Source: a virus. From it: a DNA stretch of 42,904 nt. Location of the stretch: the IMG/VR virus record IMGVR_UViG_3300037258_000216, positions 1 to 42,904 of that record; one strand, 5' to 3'. The position numbers were made by a program, and so were the translations under genes. Shown here in pieces: positions 32,932 to 38,995 of the stretch (its first letter is position 1; every line of letters starts with the position of its first letter). The notes under the pieces were generated by a model that saw nothing but the letters and a program-made list of their open reading frames with translations, was not told the origin of the DNA and did not search any database.

Positions 32932-33591
32932 TTAGACGCCTGCCAGAACATCGTCGTCATCGCTATCGTCTTCGTCCTCTTCGTATCTCGTTGCGCTTCG
33001 CGCACGTAATTTCGTTTTTGATATCAGTTTATCTTTGGGTTTAGATTTCTTAGGCGCTAACACGCCCTCGATGAAATCCTCACCATATTCAGCAATTAGT
33101 TCGTCAGCATGGTCTTGCTTACGAAGTGCTGGACCTTTTCTTTGTTCAGCTACTTTTTGGTGCTTACGAAAACCGTCAGGGTCTTTTTCGTATAGCTCAA
33201 TTGCTGCACGCAATGCACCTGAGTCCTCATACAGCTTTTCTTCAATAGGCAATTCATTTTCTTCTATGAACTCAACTAACTGCTCCATGTTCATAAGCTT
33301 AACGTTGTTGCGTAAGTAGTAAGGATTTGAACATCGTGCCGGCTTGCCTAACTCATGAGTATACAGCCCTGAAAAATCAGGATACTTTTTAGGCATCATG
33401 CGGTGAGCGTAATAATGCCGAAACAAGGACAAAGCACCTTCGCGCTTATCTTCTAAGTCCTGACATGATATTGGGATATCAATGTCATAAGAACGAAGAT
33501 TGTCCCCTTTAGGTGCATGCGTTGTGTAGTAAAAACCGATTACGTTTACGACTACGTGGTCTTTACTCGTTGGCTTCGTCTTTACTGGCAT
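32932..33591 (-). CDS. Hypothetical protein, paralogue of next gene upstream
   Basis: Protein of 219 residues. Residues 14-80 (GFYYTTHAPKG, then LFRHYYAHRM, then YPDFSGLYTHEL) parallel the 116-residue protein encoded just upstream. The second half is charged and helical, and ends in a strong acidic run with DDDDVLAGV. Not recognised. It is co-oriented with TerS and probably early in the leftward block. Confidence 0.7.
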   Translation of the reverse strand: MPVKTKPTSKDHVVVNVIGFYYTTHAPKGDNLRSYDIDIPISCQDLEDKREGALSLFRHYYAHRMMPKKYPDFSGLYTHELGKPARCSNPYYLRNNVKLMNMEQLVEFIEENELPIEEKLYEDSGALRAAIELYEKDPDGFRKHQKVAEQRKGPALRKQDHADELIAEYGEDFIEGVLAPKKSKPKDKLISKTKLRARSATRYEEDEDDSDDDDVLAGV

Positions 33592-33913
33592 CGGTAGATT
33601 CCTTGTCGTCTATTATTGTGGGGCGCAATATGTGGGTATGCAGTCTTACAAAATCCGGGTAATCTTCCAGCATATAAGTACTGGGATTATGCTTAAAATG
33701 CGAAAGTATACCGTGCTGTCCTATTTCGGATTGAAGCACCTTGAGCTTAACAAGATACTTCTTTGTAGGCAACCTACCGGAAGCATCAGTATAATAGTCA
33801 CCTTGAATAGTAGCTTCTATGAATTGCTGCCCTTCTGGTGAGTCAGGCTGGTCTTCAGGCTGTACATATACATTTTTAGGTTCTTGTATATCTTTTGGTT
33901 GTTTATTAGCCAT
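33563..33913 (-). CDS. Hypothetical protein, shorter paralogue
   Basis: Protein of 116 residues. The core ATIQGDYYTDASGRLPTKKY, then ILSHFKHNPSTYM, then YPDFVRLHTHIL lines up with residues 14-80 of the downstream protein. The N-terminus is Pro/Gln/Asp-rich. It overlaps both neighbours by a few bases. The tandem pair looks like an old gene duplication. Confidence 0.7.
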   Translation of the reverse strand: MANKQPKDIQEPKNVYVQPEDQPDSPEGQQFIEATIQGDYYTDASGRLPTKKYLVKLKVLQSEIGQHGILSHFKHNPSTYMLEDYPDFVRLHTHILRPTIIDDKESTDASKDEANE

Positions 33914-34263
33914 TAACTTGCTTGTTCTAAGTTGTCTTCGGTAGGTTCGGACTGAATTTCCACACCTGGTTCAAGTTCAGACTCTACTTCTTTAGGTACT
34001 AAGGTGTCAATAGTCTTAGTTAAGACTCCCTGCAGTCCTACAGCGTCGCCTATCTCCATTTCAACAGCAGTACGGAAAGCTAAATCGGTATCAGGTGCTA
34101 CTTGCTCGGCAAATATAATTCGGATACGCGTACCGCCAATAGGTAATACCATTGCGCGATTAACACAAATAGTAGTGCCTTCCATAACTCTTCTAACTTG
34201 CGATTCGTCGTTGCGGTCACGGATGTTCAATACTTTACCGCCGCCAATATTTAAATCTCGCAT
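33913..34263 (-). CDS. Hypothetical protein, first gene of leftward block
   Basis: Protein of 116 residues. Residues 1-75 are a compact beta-rich domain (LNIGGGKVLNIRDR, then ICVNRAMVLPIGGTRIRIIF). The end is Glu-rich and probably disordered. Not recognised. It is the first gene of the leftward unit, so the late promoter should lie just to its right, in 34264-34500. Confidence 0.7.
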   Translation of the reverse strand: MRDLNIGGGKVLNIRDRNDESQVRRVMEGTTICVNRAMVLPIGGTRIRIIFAEQVAPDTDLAFRTAVEMEIGDAVGLQGVLTKTIDTLVPKEVESELEPGVEIQSEPTEDNLEQAS

Positions 34264-34521
34264 TGCTTGTTATTAGTACTCCGTAAAAATTGGGGCTGGG
34301 ATTACTGTCATTAACCCAAGCCAAGGAAAGAATACCACGTGTGCCATAAATTACTAGGTTGAAATATTTTGATTTTTTTGGTGGTAGAAAAGGCGTAGGT
34401 CGTCAAGCAGTCAGGAATTGGGGTGCGGCGCGTATGCTCCCCTTAGGCGAGGCGACGCGCGACACGTTTGGATGCTATGCCGGGTACCCCCACCCCCTTC
34501 AGGAGGGTGACACCAGCAGTA

Positions 34522-34553
34522 GTATCACATCATACTGCCACCACATGTGATAC
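34522..34553. promoter_or_regulatory. Palindromic operator-like site
   Basis: Perfect inverted repeat with 9-bp arms, GTATCACAT (34522-34530) and ATGTGATAC (34545-34553), separated by 14 bases. There is no T run on either side. It lies 260 bases before the leftward block start. It could be an operator for a phage or host regulator (TGTGA-type half sites resemble CRP sites, but the spacing is wrong for CRP), or a cruciform. Confidence 0.5.
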
Positions 34554-34801
34554 CACAGGGGCAAAGAGTGACATAATAGCCATTATCAGCCACTCGCATA
34601 GCCTGTATCGCCCAACTGGTGGCAATGCAGTCATACAGCCATAGGCTAGTGTGTAGTGACTAGCAATTCATAGTAATTCGTATACGACATACCTAACGCG
34701 GAGCGGGATTAGGTGTAATAGCACTGCATAAATAGCGTGAAAAATATCAAAAGGGTGAAAGAGAACCAGATAAACGGCTATTCAACCCCACAACCCAATA
34801 T

Positions 34802-35012
34802 GTTACCCTCGCCAATTAGTCAGGTAACAGTCAGGTAGCAGTAAGGTAACAAAGTTAGGTAACGCGTTTCTTCAAGCCTGTAGCCGTTTTCGGGAAAGTG
34901 TTACCCTTGTTACCCTCAAAAACGCCCCTTATACCCTTATTAGCCTGTATAAGCCCTATATACCTATATACCTAACTACTAAGTAGTCCTTTGTACTTAG
35001 GTAACAGGTAAC
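34802..35012. repeat. GGTAAC/GTTACC iteron-like cluster
   Basis: Sites read: GTTACC at 34802, 34900 and 34909; GGTAAC at 34823, 34845, 34858, 35000 and 35007; and one variant, GGTAGC, at 34834. The run 34823, 34834, 34845 has exact 11-base spacing, so the sites face the same side of the helix. The surrounding sequence is AT-rich. This pattern is typical of replication origins or multi-site operators. Candidate binders in this genome are the two HTH proteins and the ribbon-helix-helix protein. Confidence 0.6.
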
Positions 35013-35177
35013 AAACACCTGTAAATCAATCCTGGCTTCAATAATCGCGCTACCTAACTCTGCTACCCTTAATAGCAATTAACAACTATTCATAGCTATT
35101 CCTGTTACACTTTCACTTAATTCAACAATGAATTACCGTAAATCACTAAATGACATCTAGTAAAGGAAAATAACTCC

Positions 35178-35267
35178 ATGCAATACAGTGAATTAGCACT
35201 AATTATCATTTCAATGACCATCGAAGGCGTCAAACTCGCTTTCATATTTAAAGGAATATTCAAATAA
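35178..35267 (+). CDS. Tiny peptide, first rightward gene
   Basis: ATG 35178, with AAAGG upstream, gives 29 residues, amphipathic to hydrophobic (ELALIIISMTIEG, then LAFIFKGIFK). Its stop overlaps the next start (TAATG). It may be membrane-active or a coupling leader. It is the first frame after the control region. Confidence 0.5.
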   Translation: MQYSELALIIISMTIEGVKLAFIFKGIFK

Positions 35268-35389
35268 TGGGTACATTGGCACTTGTTCTTTTGGTAGTAA
35301 CAGTATTAGGGCTGGTTTTAATACCAGCCCAACACAATGAGGCAAACAACAATGAGACTAATTACAATGATTACGGTTTACTTGAATAG
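35267..35389 (+). CDS. Tiny single-pass membrane protein
   Basis: 40 residues from ATG 35267 (TAATG overlap). Residues 3-20 form one hydrophobic helix (TLALVLLVVTVLGLVLIP). The tail is Asn/Glu-rich and polar. The shape is that of small phage membrane toxins or anti-defence peptides, but nothing identifies it. Its 3' end overlaps the next small frame by 38 bases. Confidence 0.6.
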   Translation: MGTLALVLLVVTVLGLVLIPAQHNEANNNETNYNDYGLLE

Positions 35390-35486
35390 CCCTGACTTCG
35401 CTAATGGCATAATCAAGCCTTGGGAGTTAGTAGTAGCAATATTGGGAATAATCTACTTAGCGTTCACCGCTAATCATGGAGTGTAA
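35352..35486 (+). CDS. Tiny membrane protein overlapping the previous one
   Basis: 44 residues from ATG 35352: a short polar first half, then a membrane helix (WELVVAILGIIYLAFTA). It lies in another frame inside the end of the preceding gene and ends five bases before the next ATG (35491). Third of three consecutive membrane-directed peptides. Confidence 0.55.
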   Translation: MRLITMITVYLNSPDFANGIIKPWELVVAILGIIYLAFTANHGV

Positions 35487-35490
35487 AACA

Positions 35491-35766
35491 ATGAGTAAGA
35501 TAGTTTATAGAGCAGAAGCCCCAGGCACTACGTGGGATAAGCCATTAGTCTCACCTATGTGCGTATCACCAAGTGAAGCGCAAATGTGGTTCTTTGGGCA
35601 TTACCCTAATAAGCGTAGTTGCCTAATTGTTGGTTGCGTAGATAGCGGATTAGGTATTTGCTATTTTAAGTTTGGTTGCATCGTTTTTAAAAAAGTAACA
35701 CGCAAAACTAAATTTGAACAAGATATAAAAGAAAGTGGAACTGCTTATCATAGAATAGCTAATTAA
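35491..35766 (+). CDS. Small hypothetical early protein
   Basis: Protein of 91 residues. ATG 35491 is chosen because GGAG stands 9 bases upstream; ATG 35476 would add five residues. It looks globular, with aromatic residues and Cys (MWFFGHYPNKRSCLIVGCV). Not recognised. It is followed by two hairpins (35776-35819). Confidence 0.75.
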   Translation: MSKIVYRAEAPGTTWDKPLVSPMCVSPSEAQMWFFGHYPNKRSCLIVGCVDSGLGICYFKFGCIVFKKVTRKTKFEQDIKESGTAYHRIAN

Positions 35767-35775
35767 TTAGCCGAA

Positions 35776-35819
35776 ATGCCGCGCGTACCGCGGCATCGTG
35801 CAACAAGCGCAAATTGCAC
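35776..35819 (+). other. Double hairpin between early genes
   Basis: Stem ATGCCGCG/CGCGGCAT (35776-35783 with 35789-35796), followed at once by GTGCAA/TTGCAC (35798-35803 with 35814-35819). No T run follows, so this is more likely an mRNA-stabilising or processing site than a terminator. It lies between the genes ending at 35766 and starting at 35855. Confidence 0.6.
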
Positions 35820-35854
35820 CTGATGATGGCAGCGCACTATAAGAGGATAAAACA

Positions 35855-36229
35855 ATGCAAACTGCAGAGAGAAAAGCAAGCCGATTACCAGGCGGTATAG
35901 AAACAAGTGTTAAAGTTCAAGTGATGCGTGACGATGATGCGGATATGAGTTATTTAGAGCAAGAGGGATTTGAAAAACGCTTAGCTGCTTACGAAGCAGG
36001 TGACTTCACGTGTTATGGAATATGCGTTAAAGTTATTGTGCATAACTGGACAACGGGCTCTACTCAAACATTTGAAAGTTCAGGATTATGGGGAATAGAA
36101 TCGGATGCTTCAAGTCAGTATTTCTATGAAGTGGCAGGGGAGGAAATGGCTAAACTTAAAGCGGAGTATCCTCAACTAGCAAATTGTCCTGAAGTTACAA
36201 CTAAAGAGTTAGAATTTATAGAATACTAA
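35855..36229 (+). CDS. Hypothetical early protein
   Basis: Protein of 124 residues, acidic, with an alpha/beta look (KVQVMRDDDADMSYLEQEG, then GICVKVIVHNWTTGSTQTF). Not recognised. The ribosome site AAGAGGATAAA is shared with the gene at 36348, suggesting equal translation. It is flanked by hairpins on both sides. Confidence 0.75.
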   Translation: MQTAERKASRLPGGIETSVKVQVMRDDDADMSYLEQEGFEKRLAAYEAGDFTCYGICVKVIVHNWTTGSTQTFESSGLWGIESDASSQYFYEVAGEEMAKLKAEYPQLANCPEVTTKELEFIEY

Positions 36230-36267
36230 TAGCAATTCCTAGCAATTGCTGGTATATTATTAACCCA

Positions 36268-36309
36268 GTGCCTTAGTGTTACCTGTTTGCCAGCACTAAG
36301 GCACTTTTT
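36268..36309 (+). terminator. Intrinsic terminator
   Basis: Perfect 11-bp stem GTGCCTTAGTG/CACTAAGGCAC (36268-36278 with 36294-36304), followed by TTTTT. It lies between two early genes in the same direction, so it would lower the expression of downstream genes or be overcome later by antitermination. Confidence 0.9.
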
Positions 36310-36347
36310 ATAAGGCAAACAAGAGAAGAGATAAGAGGATAAACATC

Positions 36348-36728
36348 ATGGAAATGTCCGCCAAAATGTATGACAAGTTTTACACTGAGTTTAATAGCCC
36401 TAATAGCGGTAAGTTTGCTCAGGAACTATTCGGTATGATTTACACTTACTTTTCAAATAAAGAAGAGAAGGCTAGCACTTTGCTAAAAAAAATCATGATG
36501 ATAGACACACATAACCAGGGTTCTCTAGCTTTAAAAGTAGCGTTTCTGGATACCATTTTTCAGCATACCGTTTCTTCGCCAGATAATTATGCATTGGCTC
36601 AGATAGTAGCTGATGATTATTGCAGTGCTATTCATGATATTGCTGCTGAAGAGGGTAAGTGCGAGTGCGGACAGAATAAGCATAAGAAGCCGGTTAAAAC
36701 TAACGCCGATAAGCCGCATAACAGCTAG
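36348..36728 (+). CDS. Hypothetical early protein
   Basis: Protein of 126 residues, mainly helical. Near the end it has CECGQNKHKK, a possible small metal site with a basic tail. Not recognised. AAGAGGATAAA precedes the start. It is set between two terminators, so it may be separately transcribed. Confidence 0.75.
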   Translation: MEMSAKMYDKFYTEFNSPNSGKFAQELFGMIYTYFSNKEEKASTLLKKIMMIDTHNQGSLALKVAFLDTIFQHTVSSPDNYALAQIVADDYCSAIHDIAAEEGKCECGQNKHKKPVKTNADKPHNS

Positions 36729-36755
36729 TTTCTAAACTAAAGGTAGAATCACCCC

Positions 36756-36804
36756 GGCGGTTGTTAAAACTCTTCTCACAGGAGCGTACAACCGCCTAGT
36801 TTTT
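36756..36804 (+). terminator. Intrinsic terminator
   Basis: Stem GGCGGTTGT/ACAACCGCC (36756-36764 with 36788-36796) with a 23-base loop, followed by TAGTTTTT. The long loop makes it weaker than the one at 36268. It lies before the gene at 36822. Confidence 0.7.
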
Positions 36805-36821
36805 ATAAAAGAAGGTACAAA

Positions 36822-37061
36822 ATGCGTCCATTGCCACAAGAAGTATTAAAAGTAGGAAAGGTGGCTACTGACAATAAACCGGCTACCGCTTTATTGAATA
36901 TTGTTATAAGAAGACCCAACGGTAAAGAACCTGAAGATAAGCTAGAAATTTTTAGCTATTTATGCCAGAATAGAATAGAAGCCGATAGGGTTTTTAAACT
37001 ACGGCATAAAGTGTGGAGCGATATTATTGTATGGCACGGAGTAGTTTTCAATGAGCAATAA
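36822..37061 (+). CDS. Small hypothetical protein
   Basis: Protein of 79 residues, basic, not recognised. It has a globular pattern with NIVIRRPNGKEPEDK and a C-terminal SDIIVWHGVVF strand pair. It overlaps the next gene by 11 bases. AGAAGG precedes the start. Confidence 0.75.
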   Translation: MRPLPQEVLKVGKVATDNKPATALLNIVIRRPNGKEPEDKLEIFSYLCQNRIEADRVFKLRHKVWSDIIVWHGVVFNEQ

Positions 37062-37305
37062 ATGGTGGCAACGCGACCCTATGTATGAGTACGACAAGTA
37101 TTGTAGAGTACCTAACAAAATAGACGGTATTATCGAAGAGCTTTTGTTGGCTGCGGGTGCTATTGTGATAATTGTTGTAATGGCATTAGTATGGAAGGCA
37201 GTAGTTAGCATACCGCCTGAGTTTAAAGTTAAGACGCCGCCTAAAGCGGAAGCCTTACACTCAATGAGTCAATCCCCTTTAGGTAACTGGTACGCAAAAT
37301 GGTAG
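37051..37305 (+). CDS. Small membrane protein, one helix
   Basis: Protein of 84 residues. Residues about 32-51 form a transmembrane helix (LLLAAGAIVIIVVMALVWKA), flanked by an acidic N-terminal side and a basic, Pro-rich C-terminal side. Not recognised. It overlaps the Lar-like gene by 7 bases. Confidence 0.75.
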   Translation: MSNKWWQRDPMYEYDKYCRVPNKIDGIIEELLLAAGAIVIIVVMALVWKAVVSIPPEFKVKTPPKAEALHSMSQSPLGNWYAKW

Positions 37306-37625
37306 AAACAAGTGGTTTAAGAACGAAGAAAGAATTGCGGGAAAAGGCACAAAGTATTTTAGATTCAGGTCTAGGACGTCAGGACTTGATAGCCACTTGC
37401 TACAGTTTATTATTAGAGTTGATTAGTAGATTGCCGGATGACCCACTAGAAGCGTTATTGCCTTGTCCGTTTTGCGGAAGCTCGGCAAAACTTAGGAAGT
37501 TAGTTACTATTTCAGATATGTATGATGCCTGTTGCGAAAATAGGAATTGCGGCGTATCGGTAATGACTAAGGGCGGCAAATCTAAAGAACAAGTTATTGA
37601 GATTTGGAATACAAGGAAAAGTTAA
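37299..37625 (+). CDS. Lar-like restriction-alleviation zinc protein
   Basis: Protein of 108 residues. The second half has the pattern of the Lar family: LLPCPFCGSSAKL, then CCENRNCGVSV, then a final EQVIEIWNTR like the usual EAI-AWN-R. The four Cys make one zinc site. Lar proteins reduce cutting by type I restriction in some prophages; in other phages this domain occurs without a proven role. The first 50 residues are a helical extension not typical of Lar. Confidence 0.7.
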   Translation: MVETSGLRTKKELREKAQSILDSGLGRQDLIATCYSLLLELISRLPDDPLEALLPCPFCGSSAKLRKLVTISDMYDACCENRNCGVSVMTKGGKSKEQVIEIWNTRKS

Positions 37626-37626
37626 A

Positions 37627-37881
37627 ATGAAATATGCAAAGAAACGTACTTTCAATGCAACAGGTAAGCGTCTGCTTGATGTCATTCAATTGTCTAAAGA
37701 GTTGGGCATGACCGACGTATGGATTCGCACACTAGCACGTAGAGGAACAATACCGAGCTTGCGTGTTGGGTATAAGTATTGGTTTGATAAAGACCGAGTT
37801 TTGAGCGCATTAAGTACACGCACTGATTTACCAAGGCATACGGCTGATAATGTCACATACGCTGACCTCGAAGGCATTTAG
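37627..37881 (+). CDS. HTH (excisionase-like) DNA-binding protein
   Basis: Protein of 84 residues starting at ATG 37627, just after the previous stop. It has an HTH_17-type fold: VIQLSKELGMTDVWIRTLARRG, then TIPSLRVGYKYWFDKDRVL. The tail ends YADLEGI, closely like YEELEGI on the VapE-type helicase. Next to the primase it may bring the replication proteins to the origin. It overlaps the primase gene by 32 bases. Confidence 0.8.
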   Translation: MKYAKKRTFNATGKRLLDVIQLSKELGMTDVWIRTLARRGTIPSLRVGYKYWFDKDRVLSALSTRTDLPRHTADNVTYADLEGI

Positions 37882-38416
37882 CGAGGCAGCAGACCGCGAC
37901 GCTTATCGTTTTCGATGTATTGAACAATATATAGATGCCGGTTACGGCGTGTTTCCGGTTGTTGAATTAGCAACACCGCAAAGCACTAAGAAGCGAATTC
38001 GACCCGCTATGCCAGGTTGGAAAAATGCCAAAACGGATTTAAAATATATAGAACCGGAAGCATTAGGGCTAGCATTTGGGGTAGTGCTGACGGATAAAGA
38101 TGTAGTTTTAGACGTCGACCCCGGCAGATTTGTTAACGGCGTAAACCAGTTGACGGAATTATGGCGAGTGCTAGAATTGCCTAAGCAATTTGAAAACCTC
38201 ATAGTGAAGACGTGGAGCGGCGGATACCATTTGTATTTCCGCAAACCTAAGCATCTTCGATTTAAAAATGGTGGCTTGGTGTACAACGGTTTGGAATTTC
38301 CTGCTATCGACATAAAAACCAAAGGCGGTTTTGTTGTAGGTGCAGGTTCAATCATACGTGGCAAACAATATCGAATTGCACGCGGCGGTATCAATAACAT
38401 AACGGAGTTACCATAA
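37850..38416 (+). CDS. Prim-pol type primase (bifunctional primase/polymerase N domain)
   Basis: Protein of 188 residues. It shows the archaeo-eukaryotic primase pattern: GYGVFPV near the start, VVLDVDPGR (catalytic Asp pair at about 84-86), TWSGGYHLYF (about 122-131, with the His) and IDIKTKGGFVVGAGS (third acidic residue). It makes primers for the family A polymerase. Usually this domain is fused to a helicase; here a capsid-like broken gene separates it from the VapE-type helicase. Confidence 0.9.
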   Translation: MSHTLTSKAFSEAADRDAYRFRCIEQYIDAGYGVFPVVELATPQSTKKRIRPAMPGWKNAKTDLKYIEPEALGLAFGVVLTDKDVVLDVDPGRFVNGVNQLTELWRVLELPKQFENLIVKTWSGGYHLYFRKPKHLRFKNGGLVYNGLEFPAIDIKTKGGFVVGAGSIIRGKQYRIARGGINNITELP

Positions 38417-38995
38417 TGGAAGACCATGCAGTTACTGATATGAAGATACTGGCGGATGCTTTCTATATGCACGCACAACGAATTCAAGCAAGACTTCGAC
38501 CTTATGTAGATATGTCCTTCGCTAATTGGAAAATAGAAGTTGATACAAATACTATCCCGAATAGAAATTTAACAGGCAGGCGTTTTGAAAATACAGAAAA
38601 TACAGATAAACCAGAATAGAAATTTAACAGGTAGGCGTTTTGTGCAAAGTATGGATAAAGCCGAAAACCTTCGCACGTGCTACACATACAGTACGTCCTT
38701 TCGGTCAGTTTCGCAGAGATGGACTGGCACAACCGCGATATCTGCTGATTCGCGTATGAAGCGATACATTCACGAGCATATGGAGCTTACCAAACGTACT
38801 AAGTATAGCGTTGTGCAATGTAAAAATAACTATTACGTAGTACATCCTTTTACTAAGCCATTAGTTTTTAGTTGGGGATATCCTGAAACGCAAAGCGGAT
38901 GGATTAACGTAAAAGTATTAGAAAGCGAGGCAGAGTTACCTTTTCTCATAGCACCCACAAATTTAAAGGCTTCCGGGAATGAGTATTCTTGCTAA
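38416..38995 (+). pseudogene. Broken gene with capsid-like N-terminus
   Basis: Two open parts, 38416-38619 (67 residues) and a second frame up to 38995 (restart at ATG 38651, or TTG 38585 by frame). The first contains AQRIQARLRPYVDM, which matches AQQSRARLRPYVDI of the major capsid protein; 23 bases of DNA are identical. Both parts contain NRNLTGRRF because 29 bases are repeated at a distance of 55. Removing one 55-base unit fuses the parts into one frame of about 174 residues. The last 115 residues are unrelated to the capsid and not recognised. It sits between primase and helicase with TAATG coupling. Confidence 0.7.
38559..38642 (+). repeat. 55-bp tandem duplication
   Basis: 29 bases at 38559-38587 recur at 38614-38642 with one mismatch (C/T). 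The step of 55 is not a multiple of three, so the second copy brings a TAG into the first frame and shifts the rest. The 26 bases between are A-rich (AAAATACAG-type repeats), a likely place for slippage. Confidence 0.9.

Larger units (their letters stand above)
34264..35177. other. Divergent intergenic region, candidate origin/control region
   Basis: About 910 bases without a convincing gene, between the start of the leftward block (34263) and the first rightward gene (35178). A 63-codon + frame at 34359-34550 lacks a ribosome site and protein-like composition. The left part is locally GC-rich, with a C-rich stretch near 34480; the right part is AT-rich. It contains a palindrome (34522-34553) and a set of GGTAAC/GTTACC sites (34802-35012). 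It should hold the promoters of both blocks, although I cannot pick convincing -35/-10 pairs by eye. Confidence 0.7.

Noticed and set aside
34359-34550. 63-codon + strand frame in the divergent region
   Set aside because: No ribosome-binding site, irregular composition and overlap with the palindrome; taken as chance.
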